Source: Echinococcus granulosus
Lineage: Eukaryota > Platyhelminthes > Cestoda > Cyclophyllidea > Taeniidae
NCBI RefSeq assembly: GCF_000524195.1
Contig: NW_020170409.1
Coordinates: 318,261 to 382,260, forward strand
Direction: 5' to 3'
Length of the DNA stretch: 64,000 nt
Made by a program: the position numbers and the translations under genes. This document shows, piece by piece, positions 51,465 through 61,172 of the stretch. The notes below the pieces were generated by a model, which saw only the letters and a program-made list of their open reading frames with translations, made no database searches and was not told the DNA's origin. Numbering within the stretch: position 1 is the first letter of the stretch; each line of letters starts with the position of its first letter.

Positions 51465-52508
51465 GCTGCTGCTGCTGCTACCACCAGCATAGTGCATTTG
51501 TTCATATTTTGTATCAATTTATCCGATATTAATGTCACTATCAATGTAGAAGTTTTCGTCCTCGTCGTCTATTTGTGCGTCCTTATGGCTTGTCAATGGC
51601 GGATGCCCGGTTAAGCTATCTGCCTGTTTTGCGAGTCCGTGGGGTATCTGTGCTTAGTTGAAATATTGGGATTTCGGGTGACCCAACGGCTTTGGGGTCT
51701 GCCTTGGGCGCGCTCCCTGAGGGGCCATACGGATTCGCCTTTGGGGGGTGTGAGTTGCTTGGTCTGCGATCCTTGGCATTCTGTCGCCGCTTTTCTATGT
51801 TTCGCTGTTTGTTGGAACCGCGTGGGTTCTACAGGCGTTCTAACTTGACTTTTTGTGCTATCTGGCACCGACCAAATGTGAACTTTTTGTTGGGAACTAT
51901 CGCTTCCGGTGCCTATTACATGAAGTCCCCCGGCTGCGCGGACGTGGGACCCTCTAGAGCTGATCATCTCTTTCGCTGCTCTTCGAGGCTTTTATAGGCT
52001 TGTCGATGGAAGAAAGACTATGTCTAGTGAGACTAGCGTGGTACTCATTCCTATTTCTTCTAGAGTAAGGTTTGGCTTTTGCTTTGCATTGTGATCTTAC
52101 TTTGACTCGAATACAGTGTTTCAGAATGAAATCCTAGTTAAATTACAGAAGATCTTTGTGATTGGCTGTGACTAAATATGGAGTGTAAGTAAAAATAGGT
52201 ACATAGAAGCAGGACTGCTTAGGGAGCCAGCTAATATGCCCTATGATACTTTATAGCTCGATATTCATATGAAGGACCTACATATATTGCTGTTGATTTA
52301 CATTTATCTACTAACTCACTTATTGTTGGTGCTTATTGTGATTAGGTCTACTACAATCAATGCACGAGTCTCGCACTAATTATTTGAAAAATGCCTAATG
52401 GGAGTTTTAATGAGTAAATGCGTTATTAATGTTGAATGACCTTGGAGTCCTTTCTCGGAGCGCCTTGTAACACGGTTCAAAGGGCTGCTTTACTTGGTCT
52501 GTCTCGGT
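51465..52508. other. SMC2 3' flank and thioredoxin upstream region
   Basis: 1.04 kb between two genes on the same strand. It must hold the SMC2 3' UTR and the thioredoxin promoter. No AATAAA was found close to the SMC2 stop. The 51600-52000 part is A-poor and G/T-rich on the plus strand, but its open frames show no domain. Confidence 0.45.
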
Positions 52509-53117
52509 ATGTCGGTAGAGGCGGTTGTCAAGCAGGTGGATGGCGATGTACGTGTGTGAATTGTTTGGTGTTTTCTGACCAATATACAGTTGGTTGTCAT
52601 GTCCATTGATACTTTTTGTGTCTTCTGGTTCCCAGCGGTCACTTTTCATTAATACACATCTTTGACTTTAGCAGCCCCGTAGTTCGATGGTGTTTGAGTT
52701 ATTCCTTGTTTCGTTGTTGGTGAACCCTGAATTTTGTGAGCCATTTTTTTCATTTTTGCTTTTTCAGGCTCTCGAGGCAGCTATCAAGGGGGACAAGCTC
52801 CTCGTTTGTGATTTCTTCGCAACTTGGTGCGGCCCCTGTAAGTCGCTCGCTCCCAAATTAGACGCAATGGCAAAGGAGAATGAAAAGGTCATCTTCGTAA
52901 AGCTCGACGTCGATGAGTGTCAGGTATGGTTATTTGCGTATTGTTTTCTGCTCCCTCCTAGTGCATTTAACTAAACCCTCTATTTTAGGATGTTGCGGAG
53001 AAGTATCGAGTTACCGCCATGCCTACTTTGATTGTATTTAAGAATGGGTGTGAAATCGGTCGTGTTGTCGGAGCCAATGAGGCTGGCATTAGAGAACTCA
53101 TCCAGGCAAACGCCTGA
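52509..53117 (+). CDS. TRX: thioredoxin, 3 exons, 107 aa
   Basis: Small cytosolic dithiol oxidoreductase that reduces protein disulfides (peroxiredoxins, ribonucleotide reductase) and is itself reduced by thioredoxin glutathione reductase in flatworms. Exons: 52509-52547 (MSVEAVVKQVDGD), 52768-52923 and 52989-53117, all phase 0 with GT..AG borders. The active site WCGPC is residues 33-37, preceded by DFFAT. The cis-Pro loop is AMPT with Pro77, and KNGCEIGRVVGA follows. Length is exactly that of cytosolic animal thioredoxins, with no signal peptide. From memory the protein is almost identical to Echinococcus granulosus thioredoxin, the main evidence for a taeniid source. The start sits only 39 bp upstream of the first donor, so exon 1 is easily missed. 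Confidence 0.95.
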
Positions 53118-53143
53118 TTCATCATATTAAAAGAATATTTTTA

Positions 53144-53149
53144 AATAAA
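53144..53149 (+). terminator. polyadenylation signal of thioredoxin
   Basis: AATAAA 27 bp after the thioredoxin stop codon, followed by T- and GT-rich sequence. Position and context fit a short 3' UTR. Confidence 0.75.
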
Positions 53150-53652
53150 ATTTTATCGTGTTCTTGTCTCCTGTCTTTACGTATTCTCTTCTGTAGTTCG
53201 ACCTTTGTCGCTCCCCTCGTTGCCTTTTACCTTTCCTGACCTTGTTTAACGTGGCTGTGGCTACTTATTTGCCTCGTTTTTTGACGGTTTCGGCCTCCTT
53301 CATGTACATTCTCTAACGGGAGAGATTGCTTTTTTCTTCTGATCATGGACACGGTGGGAAGGTTGTCGTGGTGCGAGTTGAGCCCGTGCTGATGTGAGCG
53401 AGATTAGGCGCCCGAGCCCCAGGAATGCCCGCGGCGGCTCTCGGTAACGTGACGTACTCTTTCTAGAACAATCTCGCAGCCATCTCAATTCACGGGTGGC
53501 ATGTGGGAGCGCCAAGTGCTAACCGGTTTGACATTGATTGTATGCACACGTGCGTACGCCAGGCGTCTTCTGATTGGTTGGCTCGTCCGTTGACGTAGCC
53601 GGCGCCGTGATGATGCTGCTAACCTAATTTCAGCGGTAAAATCTTAGGCGCC
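53150..53652. promoter_or_regulatory. CpG-containing GC-rich segment, candidate promoter
   Basis: Between the thioredoxin polyadenylation signal and a strong candidate start codon at 53653. The part from about 53340 to 53650 is GC-rich with many CG dinucleotides, unlike the AT-rich surroundings. A five-codon upstream frame (MMLLT) sits at 53610. It is a promoter by position and composition only. Confidence 0.3.
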
Positions 53653-53690
53653 ATGGATAGTTTCATCCGTTGGGTCTGCGACTGGACGAG
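53653..53690 (+). CDS. candidate first coding exon, MDSFIRWVCDWTR
   Basis: The ATG lies in an excellent context (GGCGCCATGG) after a GC-rich segment and opens 12 codons plus two bases ending in a donor (ACGAG|GTAACG, phase 2). A downstream phase-matched exon could not be identified before 60.9 kb. It might start the rabaptin-like gene or a separate gene; the sequence matches no family I recognise. Confidence 0.3.
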
Positions 53691-56169
53691 GTAACGTCTG
53701 CCGCTTCAGGTAGATTGCGTCTTAACAAGGATGAGGAGTGTCTATTCGCTCTGGTTGTACGCTAGTTAGCATCGTCATCTGTCTGTATCATTTTCACTGG
53801 TTAGCATCCGTTCTTCCCAAAGGTCTTGTTTACTTTAGTGGAAAGGTGCCATCTGATTGTGGCGATTTTCAATCACTATGGTCCAAATTCTTGCATATTT
53901 AACTTCCTCAAACTCGTCAAAGCATTGATCGGACGTGTAATATGATATTCTGGTTCCAGGTGTAACTGTGTTGTTGATAGTGGGTGGGAATTTTGGGTCC
54001 GCTTTGCTAGTACTCACAGTGCCTCCCATGTTAATTTGAGGAGTTGGCATAGCTTGTTTACAAATGAGGTTTGTTACCTTGAAATGGGTCATCATCACAG
54101 ATGGTGATTGTGAGATGGTTCAGCAACAATCGTTTGTAGAGTGCAGGTGTTTATCTCCTCTGAAATAAAGTTCCAGCATTCCCCGCAGAGCAACCCCGTT
54201 GGCTCTCCAGTAAGATCATGTATCTGCCCTTCAGAGACCACAGGGTGTAAAGCGAGAAAGTTCACATGCGTGTGTGAACACATCTGCCTCCACTTCTACC
54301 TCTGCATTCACTTGCTGGCATGTGCGCCTTTGTGCACGTATACACAGAGTTGTTAGCCGATTGGTGGTCAGATTCTTGCAAGTTTACAGGACGACTTCGT
54401 CGCCTACGTACATCTCCTTAGTCATCTGTATCATGACGGAAACGGGTGTAATTCACCGGCATCTCTTAATGTTGGCAGTTTGGTGCGGTTAGAGGTCCGC
54501 TTCAAGTGTTAAAAGTGCACCAACTCTCAATGTATTTTGGAAACGTCAAACATCCCGTGGTTTTGCCCATTTGCCGTCATTTACGGTGTTCAAGTGACTT
54601 AGAAAAAGTTGAGGCATTAAAACTTGGCCGTCTTTGAGTTAAACACCTTCGGATACGGGAGCGGACTCCGGTCCAGTCCCGACCTTTCGTTCAGTCAGTT
54701 ATTCTGTGCTGACCCAGACAAGGCTAATGGGCTGTGACTCACCGCATCGACTGATGCATATTCTACAAAGGTCTCAGCCGGGCATCGATGCCCCATCGCC
54801 CCTGCTAAGAGGCTGTTATTAGCAGTCTCTATGCGACCTCTCATCACCACGATTTTGCAAGTCAGCCATATCACCCAAAACTCCATTTAGGTTCACAGGT
54901 TAGAAGCTCGCAATTCATGTTGCCAGCAAAACTAATTAGCCAGTTCAATAAAGATGTGGAACTAAGAAACTTTCACGTAAATTTACAACAGTGGATTAGG
55001 TATGCAATGCTCTTATTGGGAGCGACCTTTTATTGATAGTTAAAGCGAAGTCAGCCTATTCACTTTGGTTCAAAAGTTGAGTACCCTCCAACTTGGCGCC
55101 CGAAACTGTTGTCTCATTCAACTGTTGGCTCTAAAGACGACAGCGATTGGTCACGGGACGGGATTTCAGTTTGCGACAAATCGGCAGCTACCACACTTTG
55201 TAGCTAGTTTGACGGAGACAACTTGGAACGAGGTTGAGATGTCTTGAACTATGAGAACAAAAGTGTGCCTTTGAATTCGATACAGCCAAGGGTGATTGGC
55301 GTAATTTCATAAACGAATATATTTATGGTATCTTTGTTATTTCCTATTTTGTGTTGAATCGGCAAAAACTTGCCACATTGAGGCGGTCCGTCGAGGGATC
55401 ATACTTTGTGATTATTTCTCTTCATGAAATGGAATCTGCTTGATGGAGCATTTAAGCAGTACATGCATTCCAACAATCGCCTGCCGCGAAATGCCCTGCT
55501 AACAGGCACTTAACACACGAGGATGCTTTGAGAACTTATGGACTGATTTTCGGAATAAATGAAGTCATAAAATCTATCTATGAGGCAAAAAACTGCATCG
55601 TTGCAACCTAGCCTCGAATTAATTTTTGCGTTGTTGCGGCCTGCCCTCTAATAAGACCTTAGAATTTGAGGGTTATAGCTCAGATGCTTTGACTGCCTAA
55701 CTCGTCTTCGATAGATGAGTCTGACCAATCACCATGGCTCGCTCACGGCGTACGAAGCCAATGTTTAAAGGCAAGGTGGTGAGGAGCATGCCGGATTGAG
55801 GCAGAACCTACTGATTGGGTTTTCATCCAAGGGACGAGGTGAAATCCGAGAAAATGTTTGTGCAAGAGCACACAAAGACCACCTGGACGTGTGTAGCTGC
55901 GTAGCATATACACGGGTGAAATTGCATCTGCAGTGCGCCAGAATCCCATGCCATCTCGATTTTCCTAGAGCTCTCCACCTTCCTACCCCGCAGAAGACAC
56001 GGAAACACCCGAGTCTACGTTTGCACCTTGGTTTGCCAAATCGCAGCACCTCTTCCGACTTGAAGAATGTTGCTAACATCCCCGTACCGACAAAGCCAGT
56101 CGGGAGAGGTCACTTTGGCAAGTCTCAACACATGCACGGTTCAGGCGTGCGCAAAGCCAAAGTCTGACC
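53691..56169. other. unassigned region
   Basis: No exon with recognisable domain or consistent splicing on either strand. It may be intron of a gene starting at 53653. Confidence 0.4.
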
Positions 56170-56760
56170 AACTACATCACCTCACTACAAAACGCGCAGA
56201 GAGCAGTGACTAAGACGATGATAGACGCAGGCATTGGCATGATAATCCACCGCTGAAACGAGCGCCCGGTCCCAACCACCTGAATACGACCTAAGGTCGG
56301 CGCATTAACTGCAAAATCACTTAACACAAAGGACATGGACATCCACACCAGTTAACCACGGCGGGCACACTGAGCCCACCACTGAAACATCCAGCCACTG
56401 GACCAGATAAAGGAACCAGCAAGCGTCAATTACGCAGCCGAGGCCGCGGCGACACCCTCACAGCGGGGGCGGCCCACCAACACCAAGCCATGAGACAAGG
56501 CACGCGACCCATCGAAAACAGCACGACAAAGTGCGGCGGACGCAACGCCGCAGCAGGCGCGAGACATCCAAATGACCCAAAGGGGGCCGCCAAAAAGGAC
56601 AAGGCAGAACCACCGCTGAGGAATCAACTCTAGCAAACCGCCCACTAGCCAAGACGCCCCAAAAAACTGAAGAGACTCCCCCCTAACAGGGTTCACAAAA
56701 CTCGGCACCCATCGAGGAAAAGGTGCACCAAATTAAAAAGACAAGGCAAACATTTAAATA
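56170..56760. other. T-depleted, A/C/G-rich patch
   Basis: The plus strand is almost without T: 2 T in 56461-56520 and 3 T in 56521-56580. It is also GC-rich compared with its flanks. On the minus strand a 92-codon frame (56430-56708) rich in Leu, Val, Gly and Trp is open, but the composition alone would keep it open. No tandem period is obvious. It could be an exon or UTR of an unannotated minus-strand transcript, or a repeat of unusual composition. Confidence 0.4.
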
Positions 56761-58202
56761 ACTCTTCTTGATTCGCTTACAAAGTAGTAAACAAAAAAGT
56801 TCCCGATCGTCAATCTACAATGAGGAAAACAGCCCCTCCAAAGTTTATAAACACGATCAGTCCTGTTGAGCTTGACCATCACGAGTTCACGCAAATGAAA
56901 GTCACATCATTTATCTCACCTTAAATTGTCCCCAGCAATGCATCATCCACCTGAAAGCAAGGACAAAAAAACTACATGGACGTGATCAAAACTTCAACTT
57001 CGTATCAACAGTGTTATTTGATTTTCCAAGTGTCTGAAACCCAAACACAAACGATGACAAACATCAATTTTGCGTTTTTACGAAGCAGAGTTGCAATTAA
57101 CGCTGCCAGATACCAAACGCGAGGCTAAGCGATCGACATAACGTCATACCAGTGGGAGCGATGTGCCTCCCAACTTGTTTGGGAGGAAAACAGGAGCCCC
57201 GAATGCGGAAATCCTGCAAAAATAAGCGGCGAGAGAAACTAAAAGGGCATCAGACCTATCATTTGACAATCACGAGTCAACTATATTGGCTCAGGATTTT
57301 CATCAAGAACTTACTTCATCAACGTAACCAGGAGTAACGCCTTTTTAGACCTCTCAACCCCATTTGAATTCTAAAAAAAAGTAAAAACCAGGGCTGTGAG
57401 TCAGATACTATCTAGCAAAAGTTGCCTGCATGCACGCAGATAGACAAGTTACATCACGAGGGCAAACTGCACGCACGTGGCGACGTGAAGACAGTAAAAC
57501 ATAATGCTTGTTGACTTAAACAAGAAAGGCTCAGGCGGAAAACTGGCCGGTGACTCGTTGTTTTCAAAAGCCCAATATCTTCTAAATTATGCCTTTCTCC
57601 TGTATTACTTAAGCATTTGATCAACGTTTTTATTTGGTATAAAATATGAGTTCCCCAGAATTTCCCCAAAAATATATGACGCATCACTTTTTGATAATCT
57701 TTGAAAATGAAATGTTTTAAATCTGGCGACATGGAACAATTCTTAGCGAAATAGATAAATAACCCCGCAAGGATGTAAGACTGAAAAGCAATCGGCCAGA
57801 GCGGAGGCTTGAATAAGTGACACTTTCGACACTTTCTATCCTACTCTTAAAGCCCCATGTTATGATATATTCCTGTTAATTAATGAATACCGCTTTATGT
57901 TAAATTGTTTGTGTGAATGTATTATATGAGCTGCTGATACTGGGATGAGACTTGCCCATTTCTGTTTACTGTAGAACATATCAAGCCTACTTAAAACCGT
58001 AAGAAGTTGTAATGGTATAGCAAACACTGGATGGCTGGCGCAGAGATGGACTGAGGCTCACAGCACTGTGCAAATGCCATGCCGCTGTGCAAAATTACGA
58101 TTAAAAGAGAATTAATCCCCCTGTAATTAGACGTAGTTAAGCACACTGTCAAGTCATTGCATGCACAACATACAATACTTTGATGTCTTTGTAAAAGTGT
58201 TT
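56761..58202. other. unassigned region
   Basis: AT-rich sequence between the T-poor patch and the repeat cluster, A-rich on the plus strand up to about 57.4 kb. No gene recognised. Confidence 0.4.
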
Positions 58203-58397
58203 TGTAATACGATAGTGGTTTATCCCTCGGTATTGGTGTGGCGTCACTTTTGTACTTTGAATTAGCCTTCATGCTTCTCTCGGGGTAGGCTAAACTTTGG
58301 GCCATGCCGGTACCCCAAACACCTTCGCTGTGCTTAATATATATTCTACTTGAGTATTGTGTCTTCTTTCGTCTTCTGGGATTCTCGAAACGCTGCA
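58203..58397 (-). mobile_element. LTR-like dispersed repeat, main subfamily, copy D
   Basis: 195 bp, minus strand, starting TGCAGCGTTTCGAGAATCCC and ending CGTATTACA. It shares the internal blocks GGCATGGCCC and GCTAATTCAAAGTACA with copies C, E and F. It is the first of three copies within 1.6 kb, in opposite orientation to its neighbour E, so D and E are not the two ends of one element. Confidence 0.7.
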
Positions 58398-58748
58398 ATT
58401 TATGCCATGCTGTAGCTCCCCGAGTGTTTCCTTAGGTTGTAAGAGCTTACTGTGCTATGACAGCAGTTATTATTACAACCCGGGACCTCACCGAACAAAA
58501 AAAAGGCGTAAAATTGGGATAGAAATGTGTTGCTAACGTACATTAGGGCTCGGAACTACTGGCCTAACCAGCAGGCCAGGCTATCCTGGGAATTTACAGT
58601 AGCTAAGCGCCTAAATGGCCCCTTTGCCAAAACCGTGAGTACAATGAACAACCAAAATACTAAGATAAATCACTAGGGGTATGCTGCTACGTCCCTTACG
58701 ACGAACGGAAATGCAGTCAGTGGGGAAGTAAGAGCTCGAATAATAAAA

Positions 58749-58944
58749 TGTAGCGTCCCGGGACTCGCTGAAGACGAAAGAAGACAAAATACTCGGGCAA
58801 AATATGTATTCAGCGCAGAGAAGGTGTCTGGGCTATTGGCATGGCCCGAAAGGCCAGTCTATTCAGCGGGGTACAAGAGGGCTAATTCAAAGTACAAAGG
58901 TGGGGCCTCACCAACGCCGAGTGATAAACCACTATCGTATTACA
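58749..58944 (+). mobile_element. LTR-like dispersed repeat, main subfamily, copy E
   Basis: 196 bp on the plus strand, starting TGTAGCGTCCCGGGACTCGC and ending CGTATTACA. Flanks carry AAAA on both sides, a possible 4-bp target duplication in A-rich sequence. It is the only copy on the plus strand in the window. Confidence 0.7.
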
Positions 58945-59577
58945 AAAATGCAGAGCTAGGCAAAGCATCAAAGCGGTGCGCCATCAAGTGTATGCTCGTA
59001 GTTCTTCCATGCACTACTTTCTTCCGCTTTCTATTCGTCGAACCCTTTTCATTAGTGGACAAAATATGATCTTAAACCTGATTCAAACAAAATTCCTGTA
59101 GACTTATCAAAATGTTTGAATTAATTCAGCACGACGCATAAGCACTCATCTGCAAAACTTGTGTTGTCTTAAAGTTCCTTTCGAAGAGGAGGCGGGGATA
59201 CGAATCAAGCCTCGTGGCAGTAGAGGCGACGTTCTGCAAGCCTCAGGGTGGTTACGTGTCCACACCCCCCTGAACTCTGCACTAGTTTTCCCAATTACTC
59301 CCCTTATAAATACGTCAAAATCAAACCAACTTGGGTGTTTTGAGAGTAGGAAGAACAGAGAAAAGGAGACCTACGAGCCTCGTTCTACACATTGTCTTCC
59401 GTAGCACCGACCTTGACTACTCGCCCTCCCCTGGCCTTCATTGCCTTAGAACGAAGAAACTGATTACATTGAAGCATATTTGTTGGCTAGCGTCAAGGGG
59501 GATAGACACACGTTTAAAGAGACCTGGGTAGTGAACTTTCCCCTGTTTTAAGATACGTTGGCCACCCCCCAGTTAAC

Positions 59578-59773
59578 TGCAATACGATAGTGGTTCATCC
59601 CTCCGTATTAATGAGACGCCACTTTTGTACTTTGAATTAACCCTCATGTACCTCGCTGGATGGGCTGGCCTTTCGGGCCATGCCAATAGTCCAGACACAT
59701 TCTCTAAGCTAGATATATATTCTGCTTGAGTATTTTGTCTTCTTTCGTCTTCAGGGAGTCTCGAGACGCTAAA
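59578..59773 (-). mobile_element. LTR-like dispersed repeat, main subfamily, copy F
   Basis: 196 bp on the minus strand, from TTTAGCGTCTCGAGACTCCC to CGTATTGCA. Its first bases differ from the TGTA consensus. It is the third copy of the 58.2-59.8 kb cluster and has the same internal blocks as C-E. Confidence 0.7.
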
Positions 59774-60916
59774 CAACAGCTTCCAGGCAACTGTCCGTTT
59801 CTTCTCGGAAATGCAGATTTAAACAGCATGCATATTACACTACCCCAACTTATAGTTAAGAACGCGCTTTTTAAAATGTGAAATTCTGTAAGAAAGTGTA
59901 ATTTTGAAAAAGTGCATAGTTGGAAACAGATCGCCTTTGTACAGAAATACCACTTCAAGTATTTTGTAGCACCATAAAATTAATGAGGTAATCCACAATT
60001 TTTTTTCGTTTTTAAAGTCTTTATCCAAATTTAGATTTTATATATCTTTGTGTATCGGGAGTAATAGTGCACTCAAGGTGATTCGTCAATGTTTAATTGT
60101 GCAGTTCGTTATGCGGTGGTGTGTTACTCTGCCTTTTCTTTCACCGCTTTGTTGTAATTGATGAACTCAGCGTTTTTCCCTGCAAGGATATCCTTAAATA
60201 GGCGGAATAAAACTCAGTTTTCCCCGAGATCTTTTATTTTCTCATAGTTGCAACGTATGCTGGAGTTTTCGTAACGGTTTTTGAGTAATCTCGGGGTGTT
60301 CGTCGACCGACTGTTAGTTTCTCACGTCGCAACGCATACTTTCTCTAATTGCATTCGGGTTTCATCTGTTCGAATCCGAGTAGCTGTCTCCTCGACTTGA
60401 TTTCATAAAGTCTAGTGCGCTTAAGGAATCGATGTTTTTCAGATGTTACTTCATTTCTTAAGGATTTACTGGAAACATTACTTGCATGTAATAAAGCGCC
60501 TCCGTTCATTAAGTTTGCTACTACTCGTCAGTATTTGGACTGCATATTTCCAGCAGATAGTACATCTTCCTGTGTGCTGATATCGCTGCTTCGGCCCCAT
60601 AAATTAGTTGATTTGTGGTGATGTTAAAATACAGACATTGAATAAATTTTTTGGAGAATTAAGGTCGGATTTTAGTGCAGCCTGCTTTGTACTTGTTCTT
60701 AAAAATTCCGTGGTCAGCGTTAGGCGTCGTAGTTCACAAATTGAAGATTGCTGTGCTGCTGCTAGTTTTAAATCAGACATTTCAACCTGTTAAATTATTA
60801 AAACCAACCATTCGCTTTACCCGCGTCTCAAGCAGCATTGTTTTCTACGCTTCTCGGACAATTCCGATTTTTATCTTTCTAGAGGATACTCCGATAGACT
60901 TCAAGCAATGCTAAAA
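59774..60916. other. unassigned region upstream of the rabaptin-like exons
   Basis: T-rich on the plus strand. A 65-codon plus-strand frame after TTTTTCAG (60442 onward, containing FLKDLLETLLACNKAPPFIK) ends in a stop. It matches nothing I recognise and has no donor in phase. Confidence 0.35.
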
Positions 60917-60935
60917 ATGAATCCATCGGAATCAC
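60917..60935 (+). CDS. speculative 5' exon of the rabaptin-like gene (MNPSES)
   Basis: ATG plus five codons and one base, followed by a good donor (TCAC|GTAAGC, phase 1). This phase fits the acceptor at 61172, giving MNPSES joined to PPPSTSSSSVDFD. Such short frames are common by chance, and it would produce a protein without the N-terminal coil of rabaptin. Confidence 0.2.
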
Positions 60936-61172
60936 GTAAGCCACTTTAACCAAGCTTTTTAATCAGGTTTCCTTTCTTACTAGCTTTGGCATTGGCTAGG
61001 TCATTACCTCTAATTTTCCACTAGTTGTTAAGGAGGTTGATTTTTGAAATAATTTTTTTTGGTAATTATTATTTATTTATTCTCTCGGAGATTAGCAGCC
61101 ATCCAGTTCCAACAAGTTGTGGGACAATCTAGGTAATTACTTTTAACCAATTTCTCACCACTCGGCCGTCAG

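Noticed and set aside
55796..56167. 123-codon plus-strand frame
   Set aside because: No recognisable domain, no splice context and overlapping frames on the other strand; length is within chance for this composition.
58203..58944. Copies D and E as the two LTRs of one retrotransposon
   Set aside because: They are in opposite orientations, so they cannot be the direct repeats of a single element.
60340..60400. GTTCGAATCC-like B-box suggesting a tRNA near 60370
   Set aside because: No A-box at suitable distance and no acceptor stem pairing could be found around it.
60415..60621. Frame with FLKDLLETLLACNKAPPFIK as a rabaptin-like upstream exon
   Set aside because: It ends in a stop with no in-phase donor and does not form a heptad coil.
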